DNA of 64,000 nucleotides from Nosema muscidifuracis (lineage: Eukaryota; Microsporidia; Nosematidae): positions 186,001-250,000 of the forward strand of contig JAIOKI010000004.1 of the NCBI GenBank assembly GCA_028335825.1, in the 5' to 3' direction. Shown here in pieces: positions 1-7,590 of this stretch. Position 1 is the stretch's first letter, and each line of letters starts with the position of its first letter. Below the pieces are notes generated by a model. That model was not told where the DNA came from. It did no database searches and worked only from the letters and a program-made list of their open reading frames with translations. The position numbers and the translations under genes were made by a program.

Positions 1-86
1 TTAATCCAATATAAACTTATTAAACTAATATATGTATCAAAAAATATATAATTTTATCTAACTTATATAAATTAAAAATTATTAAT

Positions 87-104
87 TTTGAAACACGTTT
101 CAAA
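87..104. promoter_or_regulatory. 18-nt palindrome upstream of the Erv2-type gene
   Basis: Two perfect 8-base arms, TTTGAAAC and GTTTCAAA, flank a 2-base centre (AC). It lies 32 bases before the ATG of the sulfhydryl oxidase gene, which lacks the usual CCC run. Its symmetry would suit a dimeric regulator, but nothing else supports that. Confidence 0.3.
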
Positions 105-136
105 TTAGCTTAAATACTAAATTTAAATAAATAAAT

Positions 137-667
137 ATGAATAAAGAACAAACATATACACGTATAGTATACATAATGATAATAGTATGGACTATTTATG
201 CTACACATAGATATTTCTTCCCTTCACATTCTTACAAATACGAGGATAAATCTATTGGTCAATCTATTGTACAATCTATATCACCAAAAGTTGGTGAAAT
301 TCGTACAATTCATACACAAAAACTAAGTAATCAAGAAATTAGAGCTAGACTAGGAAGATCTACATGGACATTGCTTCATACAATGGCTGCTACTTATCCT
401 GCATTTCCTACTGTACAACATAAACGAGATACTTTACAATTTATATATCTTCTATCATCTTTGTTTCCATGTGCAGAATGTGCAGGACATTTTCAAAAAC
501 TTCTTAGCGAGAATCCACCAGAAGTCGGTACTCATGATGAATTCGTACAATGGCTATGTAAAGCACATAATATAGTTAACAAAAGATTAGGAAAACCAAT
601 TATGGAATGTTCAAAAGTAGATGAAGTCTGGAGCTGTGGTTGTGAACCAGAACCATTAAAAAATTAG
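137..667 (+). CDS. ERV2: Erv2-type FAD-dependent sulfhydryl oxidase
   Basis: Erv/ALR oxidases pass electrons from thiols to oxygen through FAD and make disulfides. The 176-residue protein has an N-terminal hydrophobic anchor (about residues 9-22), then the Erv fold: LGRSTWTLLHTMAATYP (72-88), the redox pair CAEC (C112, C115), the WLCKAHNIVNKRLGKP block (139-154) and C158, a likely partner of C141. It ends with CGC (C167, C169). A C-terminal CGC shuttle together with an N-terminal membrane anchor is the yeast Erv2 arrangement, whereas Erv1 has an N-terminal CxxC shuttle. I therefore infer an ER oxidase rather than the mitosomal Erv1. There is no CCC run before the ATG, but the frame is closed upstream by a stop. 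Confidence 0.85.
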   Translation: MNKEQTYTRIVYIMIIVWTIYATHRYFFPSHSYKYEDKSIGQSIVQSISPKVGEIRTIHTQKLSNQEIRARLGRSTWTLLHTMAATYPAFPTVQHKRDTLQFIYLLSSLFPCAECAGHFQKLLSENPPEVGTHDEFVQWLCKAHNIVNKRLGKPIMECSKVDEVWSCGCEPEPLKN

Positions 668-716
668 AATTCTTAAATTTTAAAAAAAAAAATTTTTTTT
701 TTGTGTAAAAATTCTA

Positions 717-720
717 CCCC
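717..720 (+). promoter_or_regulatory. CCCC start-proximal element of the eL19 gene
   Basis: CCCC ends 6 bases before the split start codon at 727. Its position matches the CCC element found just upstream of most ATGs in this window. That supports the spliced start at 727 over the in-frame ATG at 798. Confidence 0.6.
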
Positions 721-726
721 TGTAAA

Positions 727-1277
727 ATGTAAGTTAAAAAAAAATATAATTTAGGGAAACCGAAAAGAAAATCAACAAGAGCGAGAAAGCACGTGCAATG
801 GCTGCAAAAGTATTACAATGTGGAAAAAACAAAATTTGGTTAGATCCTACTGGTAAAGAATCTATTAATCAAGTAAGCACAAGAGAACAGATTCGTCAAC
901 TTATTGATGATAATGTTATTATCAAGAAACTTGATAAATTTAATAGTAAAGGAAGATCTAGAATCTACAAAGAAGCTGTTGCTAAAGGAAGACATATGGG
1001 ATTAGGAAAGAGACTTGGTACTGCTAATGCTAGACTTAACAAAAAAACTCTATGGATTAAGAAAATTAGAGTCATGAGAAAAGAATTAAAAGAAATGAAG
1101 AGTACTGGTAAGATTAGTGCTGAAGAGCATCAATTATTTAGAAAGAGAGCTAAAGGTAATTTATTTAAGAATCGTGTAGCTATGAAAGAGCATATTGCTA
1201 AGAAGCAGGCTGCTGAACAAAGAATTAAAGAATTAGAAGAACAGGCCAAAGCATTAAAGATGAAGAGACAAGGATAA
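727..1277 (+). CDS. RPL19: 60S ribosomal protein eL19 (spliced, start codon split by an intron)
   Basis: Cytosolic large-subunit ribosomal protein. From the ATG at 798 the protein reads [17 protein letters not shown], which is the eL19 core but lacks the usual first residues. Removing a 26-nt GTAAGT...TTTAG intron (729-754) joins AT to G. This adds an in-frame [15 protein letters not shown] ahead of the core and gives about 174 residues. CCCC lies 6 bases upstream of the split ATG, as it does for neighbouring genes. The basic helical tail from about residue 130 is typical of eL19. Family identity is certain. The spliced start is inferred from the intron signals, the restored frame and the CCCC placement. 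Confidence 0.93.
729..754 (+). other. 26-nt spliceosomal intron in the eL19 gene
   Basis: It starts GTAAGT and ends TTTAG, with an A-rich middle and TATAAT just before the acceptor. It interrupts the start codon (AT|G). Microsporidian introns are known to be very short, to start GTAAGT and to favour the 5' end of ribosomal protein genes. Excision is required to link the CCCC-preceded ATG to the eL19 frame. Confidence 0.82.
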
Positions 1278-1377
1278 TTAAATATTTAATTTATAAAAAT
1301 TACTGATAATATCAAAAATTAATTAATATTTTATTTTATTTAATTTATTTACAAAACAAAATATAAAAATTTACCCC

Positions 1378-1728
1378 ATGGATAAAAATATTAAAAGAGA
1401 AATTAATGAAATTATACGAACGATCAGAGAAGAAAAATCTTTGAATACACATATAGATACATCTAATGAAAGTATAGATAAATTAGAAAAAAAGATTGAT
1501 TATTTTTCTAAGTTATACAATTTTGAATACGATAAAATTGATATTGAATATTCATCAGTAGAGGATATTAAGAAAGAAATTAATAATATTTTAAATACAA
1601 AAAAAAATGTATTAACGAATAAAAATATAAAATATTTTGATAAGCTATGTGGATTTGTTACTAAAAAAGCTTGTGTTTTATGGGATGACGAAAAGATAAA
1701 TGAGTTTTATAATTCTTTAATGAAATAG
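1378..1728 (+). CDS. Small charged hypothetical protein
   Basis: 116 residues, rich in Lys, Asp, Glu and Ile, predicted largely helical (coiled-coil-like over about residues 1-75), with a short less charged C-terminus containing LCGFVTKKACVLW. CCCC sits directly against the ATG, so the start is well supported. It follows eL19 by 100 bases on the same strand. No family was recognised. Confidence 0.7.
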   Translation: MDKNIKREINEIIRTIREEKSLNTHIDTSNESIDKLEKKIDYFSKLYNFEYDKIDIEYSSVEDIKKEINNILNTKKNVLTNKNIKYFDKLCGFVTKKACVLWDDEKINEFYNSLMK

Positions 1729-2105
1729 ATAATTGTAATTTTTTAATTATATAAAAATAATTGACATTTATTTAATAATAAAATACATTCTTGTTTTAGA
1801 AAATAAAATTTTCAATTCTTGTCTAAAAATAATTGACATTTATTTAATAATAAAATACATTTCTGTCTTGAGAAAATAATTTTTTCAGTTTAATAATTTT
1901 AAATAATTGACATTTATTTATTTAATAAAAGATATTCCTGTTTTAGAAAATAAAATCTTCAGTTTAATAATTTTAAATAAAAAAATTAAGGATAATGTCT
2001 AATAATTATGCAATTATAGAATATTTTAATTGGAGTAACGTAGTGCAAAAAATTCCTTAATTTTAAGGGGAAAATTAATAAATAAAAAATTAAAATAAAT
2101 TTAAC
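1729..2105. repeat. Spacer with an imperfect tandem array, about three units
   Basis: From about 1755 to 1985 a unit of roughly 80 bases recurs. Each unit has TTGACATTTATTTA, then AATAAAATACATTC, then a TTCTTGTTTTAGAAAA-like hairpin. The same building blocks reappear at 42.7-43.0 kb and near 37.9 kb, so this array belongs to a dispersed family. The last 120 bases before the next gene contain CCTTAATTTTAAGG, a short inverted repeat. Confidence 0.6.
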
Positions 2106-2453
2106 ATGAGATATGATCTTCCCTACGCTTGTCCAATCCTATCTCCAAGGTTTTGTTTCTTCACTACGATATGCTCATGTTATGTTTCTTCAATAGTTTA
2201 TGCTAGATTGTTTAAGAATAAACACTTCTCAGTTTTTGCATTATTTCTTGTTCCTTTCAGTGTATACGGAATAAGACGATACGTCGTAGATGAACTAAAT
2301 ATTGATGAGAAATATGAGACTAGTGCTTTGAAAAGTGTGTGCTGTATAAATTCACTTGTTCAAGATTTACATGAAATGAAAATTAATAGAATTGGTATTT
2401 ATAAATTCCAAAGTGAATCATTTATTGAAGAATCATCAGATTTCGAATTATAA
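2106..2453 (+). CDS. Small membrane protein of unknown function
   Basis: 115 residues. Two hydrophobic stretches (about 13-34 and 41-57) suggest two membrane passes; the rest is polar with an acidic tail. No CCC run precedes the ATG, although GGGG lies about 30 bases upstream. It converges on the RNF10-like gene. The stop ends at 2453, and if the RING gene extends to its second stop the two genes are only 3 bases apart. No family recognised. Confidence 0.6.
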   Translation: MRYDLPYACPILSPRFCFFTTICSCYVSSIVYARLFKNKHFSVFALFLVPFSVYGIRRYVVDELNIDEKYETSALKSVCCINSLVQDLHEMKINRIGIYKFQSESFIEESSDFEL

Positions 2454-2456
2454 TTT

Positions 2457-2666
2457 CTAAATTTCTATATCTACGATATAAATAATAGATTTTTCTAATA
2501 AATGATTAATACAATATTCTTTTTTATAAACAACTTCCTTTATCTTTTTTACTCTTCCGTAAATGAATTCAGGCATTTCTCCTTTATTTTTTAATTTGTT
2601 CAATATTTTACGGTTTAAAAAATAATTCTGTCCATCGTAAGATTGGTAACAATAAGAATCAACTTT
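2457..2666 (-). pseudogene. In-frame continuation of the RNF10/Mag2-like gene beyond an internal TAA
   Basis: Directly after the TAA at 2669-2667, in the same frame and without other breaks, 69 sense codons run to a TAG at 2459-2457. They include YCYQSYDGQNYFLNRKIL, an EFIYGRVKKI stretch and INHLLEKSII near the end. This matches the conserved C-terminal block of RNF10/Mag2 proteins (a YFYQ..DGQ..L segment, then P..I...V, then a YL.HLP-like segment). The frame is preserved and conserved after the stop, so the stop is recent, suppressed, or a sequence error. Confidence 0.7.
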
Positions 2667-3032
2667 TTAAGACACTATTGTATCCAAATAGTATACAGAA
2701 GAATAAGGATAATCAAAATAATCTTTATATTCAGAAGAAATTATTCTTTTAAAAAGTATATAATCAGAAATATCTTCTAAAAGAACGAGCATAACTTTAA
2801 AAACATTTCGTACGACAGAATTGCAAATAGGACATTTACAAGAAAATTTTATCATTTCTTCTACACAAGATCTACAGAAAACATGATTACAATCTATAAT
2901 TACACTATCTCTAGGGTATTGTAAACATATACAACAATCTGATACGTACTTCTTAATAAAATAACTTACATTATTATTTATTAGACCATTTTGTTTATTT
3001 TTTAGAACAACTTTGTTTGTGTAAAATAACAT
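2667..3032 (-). CDS. RNF10/Mag2-like RING-finger protein (upstream part)
   Basis: 121 residues up to the first stop. A C3HC4 RING occupies about residues 33-71 (CCICLQYP, then C-NHVFC-RSC, then CKCPIC) and probably acts as a ubiquitin E3. CCCC precedes the ATG. The protein after the RING fits RNF10/Mag2, a cytosolic E3 family linked to ribosome quality control, and the match continues in frame past the TAA to 2457, for about 191 residues in all. Whether the short or long product is made cannot be told from sequence. It is convergent with the small membrane protein gene. Confidence 0.75.
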   Translation of the reverse strand: MLFYTNKVVLKNKQNGLINNNVSYFIKKYVSDCCICLQYPRDSVIIDCNHVFCRSCVEEMIKFSCKCPICNSVVRNVFKVMLVLLEDISDYILFKRIISSEYKDYFDYPYSSVYYLDTIVS

Positions 3033-3568
3033 CTTTACGTTATCAGGGGATAAAATTTAAAAATGGCTATAAATTTATGTCATTAGCAAAAAATCATTTT
3101 TTTTACAAATTTATCTTATTGAAGAGAGTTTATCAAATCGTATGCATATTTTGTTACATAACAAGGATTAGATCACCCTAAAAATTATATAAAGTAATAT
3201 CAAATAAGTAGTATGTAAAAACAAGATGTAATTATTAATAAAATAATTAACACATTTAATTAGTAAAATTATATTTCATTGTTAAAGAATAAATAGATTA
3301 TGGAAGACAAACACGTTTTTTATTTTACTCTATAAAAATTAAAGACTTTTAAAAAACAAATAAGAAAAATAAAGAATTACTTAAAGACTTTAAAAAATTT
3401 TAGAAAAGAAAAAAATAAAGAATTACATAAAAGACTTTAAAAAATTTCTTTAAAAGAAAAACTAAAAATTTTTTAAAGAAAAAACTAAAGAATTACTTAA
3501 AGACTTTAAAAAATTTTTAAAGAAAAAAATTACTCTAAAAACTTATTCTTTTGATAAAATTCACCCCA
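3033..3568. repeat. Divergent spacer with an A-rich tandem repeat
   Basis: Two divergent genes share this spacer. From about 3345 to 3535 a unit containing AAAGAATTACTTAAAGACTTTAAAAAATTT recurs about three to four times with variation in its A-rich filler. The first 270 bases are plain AT-rich DNA with no feature I can name. Confidence 0.55.
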
Positions 3569-3823
3569 ATGGAACATAAAACACTTTGCATTCCATTTAA
3601 TAAAACTGGTTATTGTAAATTTGGAAATACTTGTAAATATTCACATATAAGACTTAATCAAATTAAAGATAAAGAAATATGCAATTTATGTAAAAAAGAA
3701 GTATCTAAACCTGTTATCACAAATTGTAACCATATATTTTGTTATGAATGTGCATTATCTAATCCAGAAATATGTATTAAATGTAATGAAGAATTGCATG
3801 GAATATTTTATCTTTTAGGATGA
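3569..3823 (+). CDS. CWC24: Cwc24/RNF113-like splicing factor (CCCH zinc finger plus RING)
   Basis: 84 residues starting at the ATG that follows CACCCCA. A CCCH finger (C-x8-C-x5-C-x3-H, about residues 6-26, KTGYCKFGNTCKYSH) is followed by a compact RING (CNLCKKE...CNHIFCYEC...CIKC). It ends NEELHGIFYLL, resembling the C(G)xDTxGVF ending of Cwc24. This order, spacing and ending are specific for Cwc24/RNF113, a factor bound near the 5' splice site in activated spliceosomes. Fungal Cwc24 is about 250 residues, so only the two zinc modules remain. Splicing components elsewhere in the window (Brr2-like, SmD2) and the eL19 intron fit this role. Confidence 0.82.
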   Translation: MEHKTLCIPFNKTGYCKFGNTCKYSHIRLNQIKDKEICNLCKKEVSKPVITNCNHIFCYECALSNPEICIKCNEELHGIFYLLG

Positions 3824-3887
3824 TTTTCTTATCTCTTCTTTGCTAAAATAAAATACTTCTAAATTTTTTAATTTTTTTTACCCTAAT

Positions 3888-5483
3888 ATGTCTCAACTCC
3901 TTACAGATGAAATCGGTCAAGCTTTTGAAATTACTGATGAGACAAATACCAGATTACGCGGATTTACTTCAATTTATACAAATATTTCTGTTATAAACAG
4001 TATAACGAATTTTTTATCTTCATCTTTTGGTCCATGTGGTATGGACAAAATATTACAAAGCAAAGATGATGAAATTACTGTAACTAATGATGGAGCAACT
4101 ATACTTAAAGAAATGGATATGTCTAATAATCCAATTTCTCAACTTATTGTTCAACTTAGTGAATCACAAGATAATGAAATTGGTGATGGTACCACTGGTG
4201 TAGTTATATTAGCAAATGCTCTTTTACAACATAGCAAAAAATTAATGGAAAAAGGAATTCATCCAATAAGAATTGCAGAGAATTTTGATTTTTCTTTAAA
4301 TTTAGCTATTGAACATCTTAATAAAATATGTGATCCAATAAAAAATAGAAAAGATGCTATGTTTAATGCTGCTAAAACAAGTCTTTATAGTAAAGTCGTT
4401 TCTAATTCTATTAACGAATTTTCAGAGATTTGTCTTCAAGCTATTTTATCAGTAGCAGATCTCGATCGTAAAGACGTCGATTTTGAATTAATAAATTTCG
4501 AAAAGAAAACAGGGAACGATATTTCAGAAACAGAATTAATTAAGGGAATGGTAATTAAAAAAGAATTTAGTCATCCTCAGATGAAGAAAGAATTTAAAAA
4601 TGCAAAAATTGCATTACTTGCCTGTCCATTTGAACCACCAAAATTAAAGAATAAACACAGTCTTATTATAAAAAATCCTGATGAGTTTAGACAATTACAA
4701 AAGTACGAAAAAGAGACATTTTTAGAAATGATAAAATATTTAAAAGATGCTAAAGTTGATTTGGTAATGTGTCAATGGGGATTTGATGATGAAGCTAATT
4801 CTTTACTTATGGAGAATAATTTACCTGCTATTCGTTGGGTAGGTGGAAATGATTTAGATTTAATTGCAGTACATGTAAATGGAAATATAATTTCTAGATT
4901 TGAAGATCTTAAAACTGAAGATTTAGGTATAGCAAATGTTAAGGAAGTATCTTTGGGTACTGAAAATGAAAAGATAATTATTATTGAAAATAGTAATCAG
5001 AAAAAAGCTGTTACAATTATAGTTAAAGGAGGAAATGATATGATAATAGAAGAAGCTAAAAGATCTTTACAAGATGGAATGTTTGCTGTAAGAAATGTAT
5101 TGATAAATGATAAAATAGTTTATGGAGGTGGATCAGCTGAAATTTCTATGTCACTTTTCTTAGAATCAGAGAGTAAAAAATATTCTGGTGAAGAAGAGGA
5201 ATGTATAATTGCATTTAGCAGAGCTTTAGAAGAAATTCCTTTAATTCTTGCTAGAAATAGTGGACTTGATTCTTTAGAACTTCTTACAAGACTTAGAAAG
5301 AGACAGATTGAAACTAAAAATAATTTTTTAGGTATTGACTGTTTAGGGAATAATGAGGAAAATATGAAGAAATTAAACATATTTGATACTTTAGGAAGTA
5401 AAGTAAGACAATTACAGATGGCTACTCAACTAGTAAGTATGATTTTAAAGATAAATGATATTATAGTAACTGAGAATAAATAA
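3888..5483 (+). CDS. CCT5: T-complex chaperonin subunit epsilon
   Basis: 531 residues, the normal length for a group II chaperonin subunit. The eight-subunit cytosolic CCT/TRiC ring folds actin, tubulin and other proteins with ATP. Visible marks: SSFGPCGMDKIL (46-57), TVTNDGATIL (65-74), GDGTTGVVILA (98-108), and the apical and late motifs ACPFEPP, CQWGFDDEAN, RWVGG and GGGSAEIS. The block SQDNEIGDGTTGVV plus GIHPIRIAENF, and the DVDFELI and SHPQM segments, identify epsilon rather than another subunit. CCC lies 6 bases before the ATG. Confidence 0.96.
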   Translation: MSQLLTDEIGQAFEITDETNTRLRGFTSIYTNISVINSITNFLSSSFGPCGMDKILQSKDDEITVTNDGATILKEMDMSNNPISQLIVQLSESQDNEIGDGTTGVVILANALLQHSKKLMEKGIHPIRIAENFDFSLNLAIEHLNKICDPIKNRKDAMFNAAKTSLYSKVVSNSINEFSEICLQAILSVADLDRKDVDFELINFEKKTGNDISETELIKGMVIKKEFSHPQMKKEFKNAKIALLACPFEPPKLKNKHSLIIKNPDEFRQLQKYEKETFLEMIKYLKDAKVDLVMCQWGFDDEANSLLMENNLPAIRWVGGNDLDLIAVHVNGNIISRFEDLKTEDLGIANVKEVSLGTENEKIIIIENSNQKKAVTIIVKGGNDMIIEEAKRSLQDGMFAVRNVLINDKIVYGGGSAEISMSLFLESESKKYSGEEEECIIAFSRALEEIPLILARNSGLDSLELLTRLRKRQIETKNNFLGIDCLGNNEENMKKLNIFDTLGSKVRQLQMATQLVSMILKINDIIVTENK

Positions 5484-6759
5484 GAAATTAATTTATTTAT
5501 TTTTAATATAATTTGTAAAAAATTAATTTATCTAAAAAGGTGTATATTTTTTAGTAAATTATATTTAATGTGTCATTTTTTAAGGATTAATTTATCTATA
5601 AAGGTGTATATTTTTTAGTAAATCATATTTAATGTGTCATTTTTTTAATTGATTAATATGTAAAGTAAATCACTTTATTTTTAATTAATTTATTAATATG
5701 TAAAGAAAATCACTTTATTTTTAATTAATTTATTTGTAAAGTAAATCACTTTATTTTAATAAAATATAAATCTTAATTTAATACGTTAGAAGTTATTTTA
5801 GATAAAGCTTTTTTCTTTTCAAAACAATTATTTACTTCTATTAGCAATAAATAAAGAAATTTTATCATTAACAAGATAATCTATTTTACTGGTAATTATT
5901 CCTAAAAAAATCAAATAAAAATCAATAAAATTTTTAGTTTACACACGTCATTAAACTTTTATTTAACTTCATCTTTCTTTTCTATATTTAATAAATATTA
6001 TGTTACTGTTTTCTAAAATATTTATTAAAAGCTGATTCTTAAAATTTATTTATAAATATTTTTATATATGTAAAATATTTTCATAATGATAAAATTTATT
6101 TTTAAATATGTAAAATATTTTCATAATGATAAAATTTATTTTTAAATATGTAAAATATTTTCATAATGATAAAATTTAATAAGTAAAAATATTTTCATAA
6201 TGATAAAATTTATTTTTAAATATGTAAAATATTTTCATAATAATAAAATTTAATAAGTAAAAATAAATATTTTCATAATGATAAAATTTATAAACAGATA
6301 TTTTTCAAATAGGTTAAATATTTATTATAAAATTTAATAAACAAAAATACAATATCTTTTAAATTAATTTATACACGTATTTTATATAGATAGCCTTGAC
6401 ATTTTTTATTAAATCGTAAACAAAAATTGAACTTTAAAAAATTATCTAATTTTTAAAATATTATAAAAATTTTATAACTGTAAAAATATTTTCTTTTAAT
6501 GAAAGATTTTTAATATATTATAAATGTATAATCTTTTTAATGAAAGATTTTTAATATATTACAAATATATAAATTTGAATAATATATTATAAATATATAA
6601 TCTTATTAATAAAATAATCTAAATTACAAATATAAAATCTTATTAAATCTTTTAAATTTATAATCTTATTAACTCTTCATTTTTTTATATACGTATTATC
6701 CAATAAAATTTTTTAAAATTAAAAATATTTAAATCGAAAATAAACAAACCCCCTTGGAA
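5484..6759. repeat. Long AT-rich spacer with several different tandem arrays
   Basis: Two nearly identical units of about 80 bases (with AAAGGTGTATATTTTTTAG) lie at about 5520-5645. A 45-base unit with TAAAGTAAATCACTTTATTT recurs three times at 5650-5760. A unit of about 40 bases with TAAAATATTTTCATAATGAT recurs five to six times at 6065-6290. AATGAAAGATTTTTAATATATTA is duplicated near 6500-6560. I see no gene here. Confidence 0.65.
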
Positions 6760-7590
6760 ATGGATTTTATAAAGGAGCTATTCATACGTAGTCTTTACAG
6801 TAAAATATTAGAACTAATGATTTGTTTTTGTAAGTTCAACTTCAAGTTTAGTGAATTAATTTCACTCATTCGTTTTGTCTATAACGATCTATTTATGTTT
6901 CTATATAAAAACAAGCAATTACAAAAAATTGATGAAGAAATTTATATGATTTATGATGGAGATATCAAATATTTCGAAAAGATGTTTTCTAGAAAGAAAA
7001 TTATTAAAAAAAATGATAATCCTATAATGTGTTGGGATATTAAAAATAATATAAAAATTAAAACAGATATAACTATGATAGATTTAATTAAGCTTTATTT
7101 AAGGAATTATAAGATTAGAAATGAAATAAAATCTGCTATTACTTATAAATCTGATGATGTTTATATTGTTCTTACTGATATTTCTAAGAGTACACAACTT
7201 TGGAATAATGATAGATTTAAAATGGCTAATTCTATAGTAAAACATGATAAAATATTTTATAAATTAATGAATAAGAATAATGGAATTGAGTTAAGAAATG
7301 AAGGAGATTCTTTTTTAGTCGCATTTTTTACTAAAAATGAATGTTTAGATTTTGTTAATGAATTTTATAAAAATGTATCGAATATTTCTTATGATAATAA
7401 AAATAAAATAGGAGTAAAAATTGCAGTTAATTATGATAAGATTATAAATACAGAATCAAATAAATTTAAACTATTTGATAAGATAGTTAATAAAACTTAC
7501 AAAATGATGTCACATTCATCAATCGATCGTATTTGTATAAATCATTCAGTTATTGAATCTACAAAAAAAGAGCTTTACTGTATTCATTAG
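6760..7590 (+). CDS. Reduced class III adenylate/guanylate cyclase-like protein
   Basis: 276 residues from the ATG just after CCCCC. An N-terminal half of unknown fold precedes a class III cyclase catalytic domain (about 134-260). It has VLTDISKSTQLW (138-149, metal-binding D140), a downstream KHDKIFYKLM helix, and LRNEGDSFLVAF (178-189, second metal D183). The VNK segment near 246 corresponds to the family VNxxAR loop. Fungal Cyr1 has the same TDIKSST and EGDAFMVAF pattern inside a protein of about 2,000 residues. By my eye alignment, three catalytic or base-selecting positions differ: the usual Lys before EGD is Arg, the specificity Asp is Lys, and the VNxxAR Arg is Lys. It may be a weak cyclase or a binding-only relic. 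Confidence 0.75.
   Translation: MDFIKELFIRSLYSKILELMICFCKFNFKFSELISLIRFVYNDLFMFLYKNKQLQKIDEEIYMIYDGDIKYFEKMFSRKKIIKKNDNPIMCWDIKNNIKIKTDITMIDLIKLYLRNYKIRNEIKSAITYKSDDVYIVLTDISKSTQLWNNDRFKMANSIVKHDKIFYKLMNKNNGIELRNEGDSFLVAFFTKNECLDFVNEFYKNVSNISYDNKNKIGVKIAVNYDKIINTESNKFKLFDKIVNKTYKMMSHSSIDRICINHSVIESTKKELYCIH

Noticed and set aside
798-800. ATG at 798 as the eL19 start
   Set aside because: It is in frame, but the CCCC element, the 26-nt intron signals and the missing N-terminus all favour the split ATG at 727.
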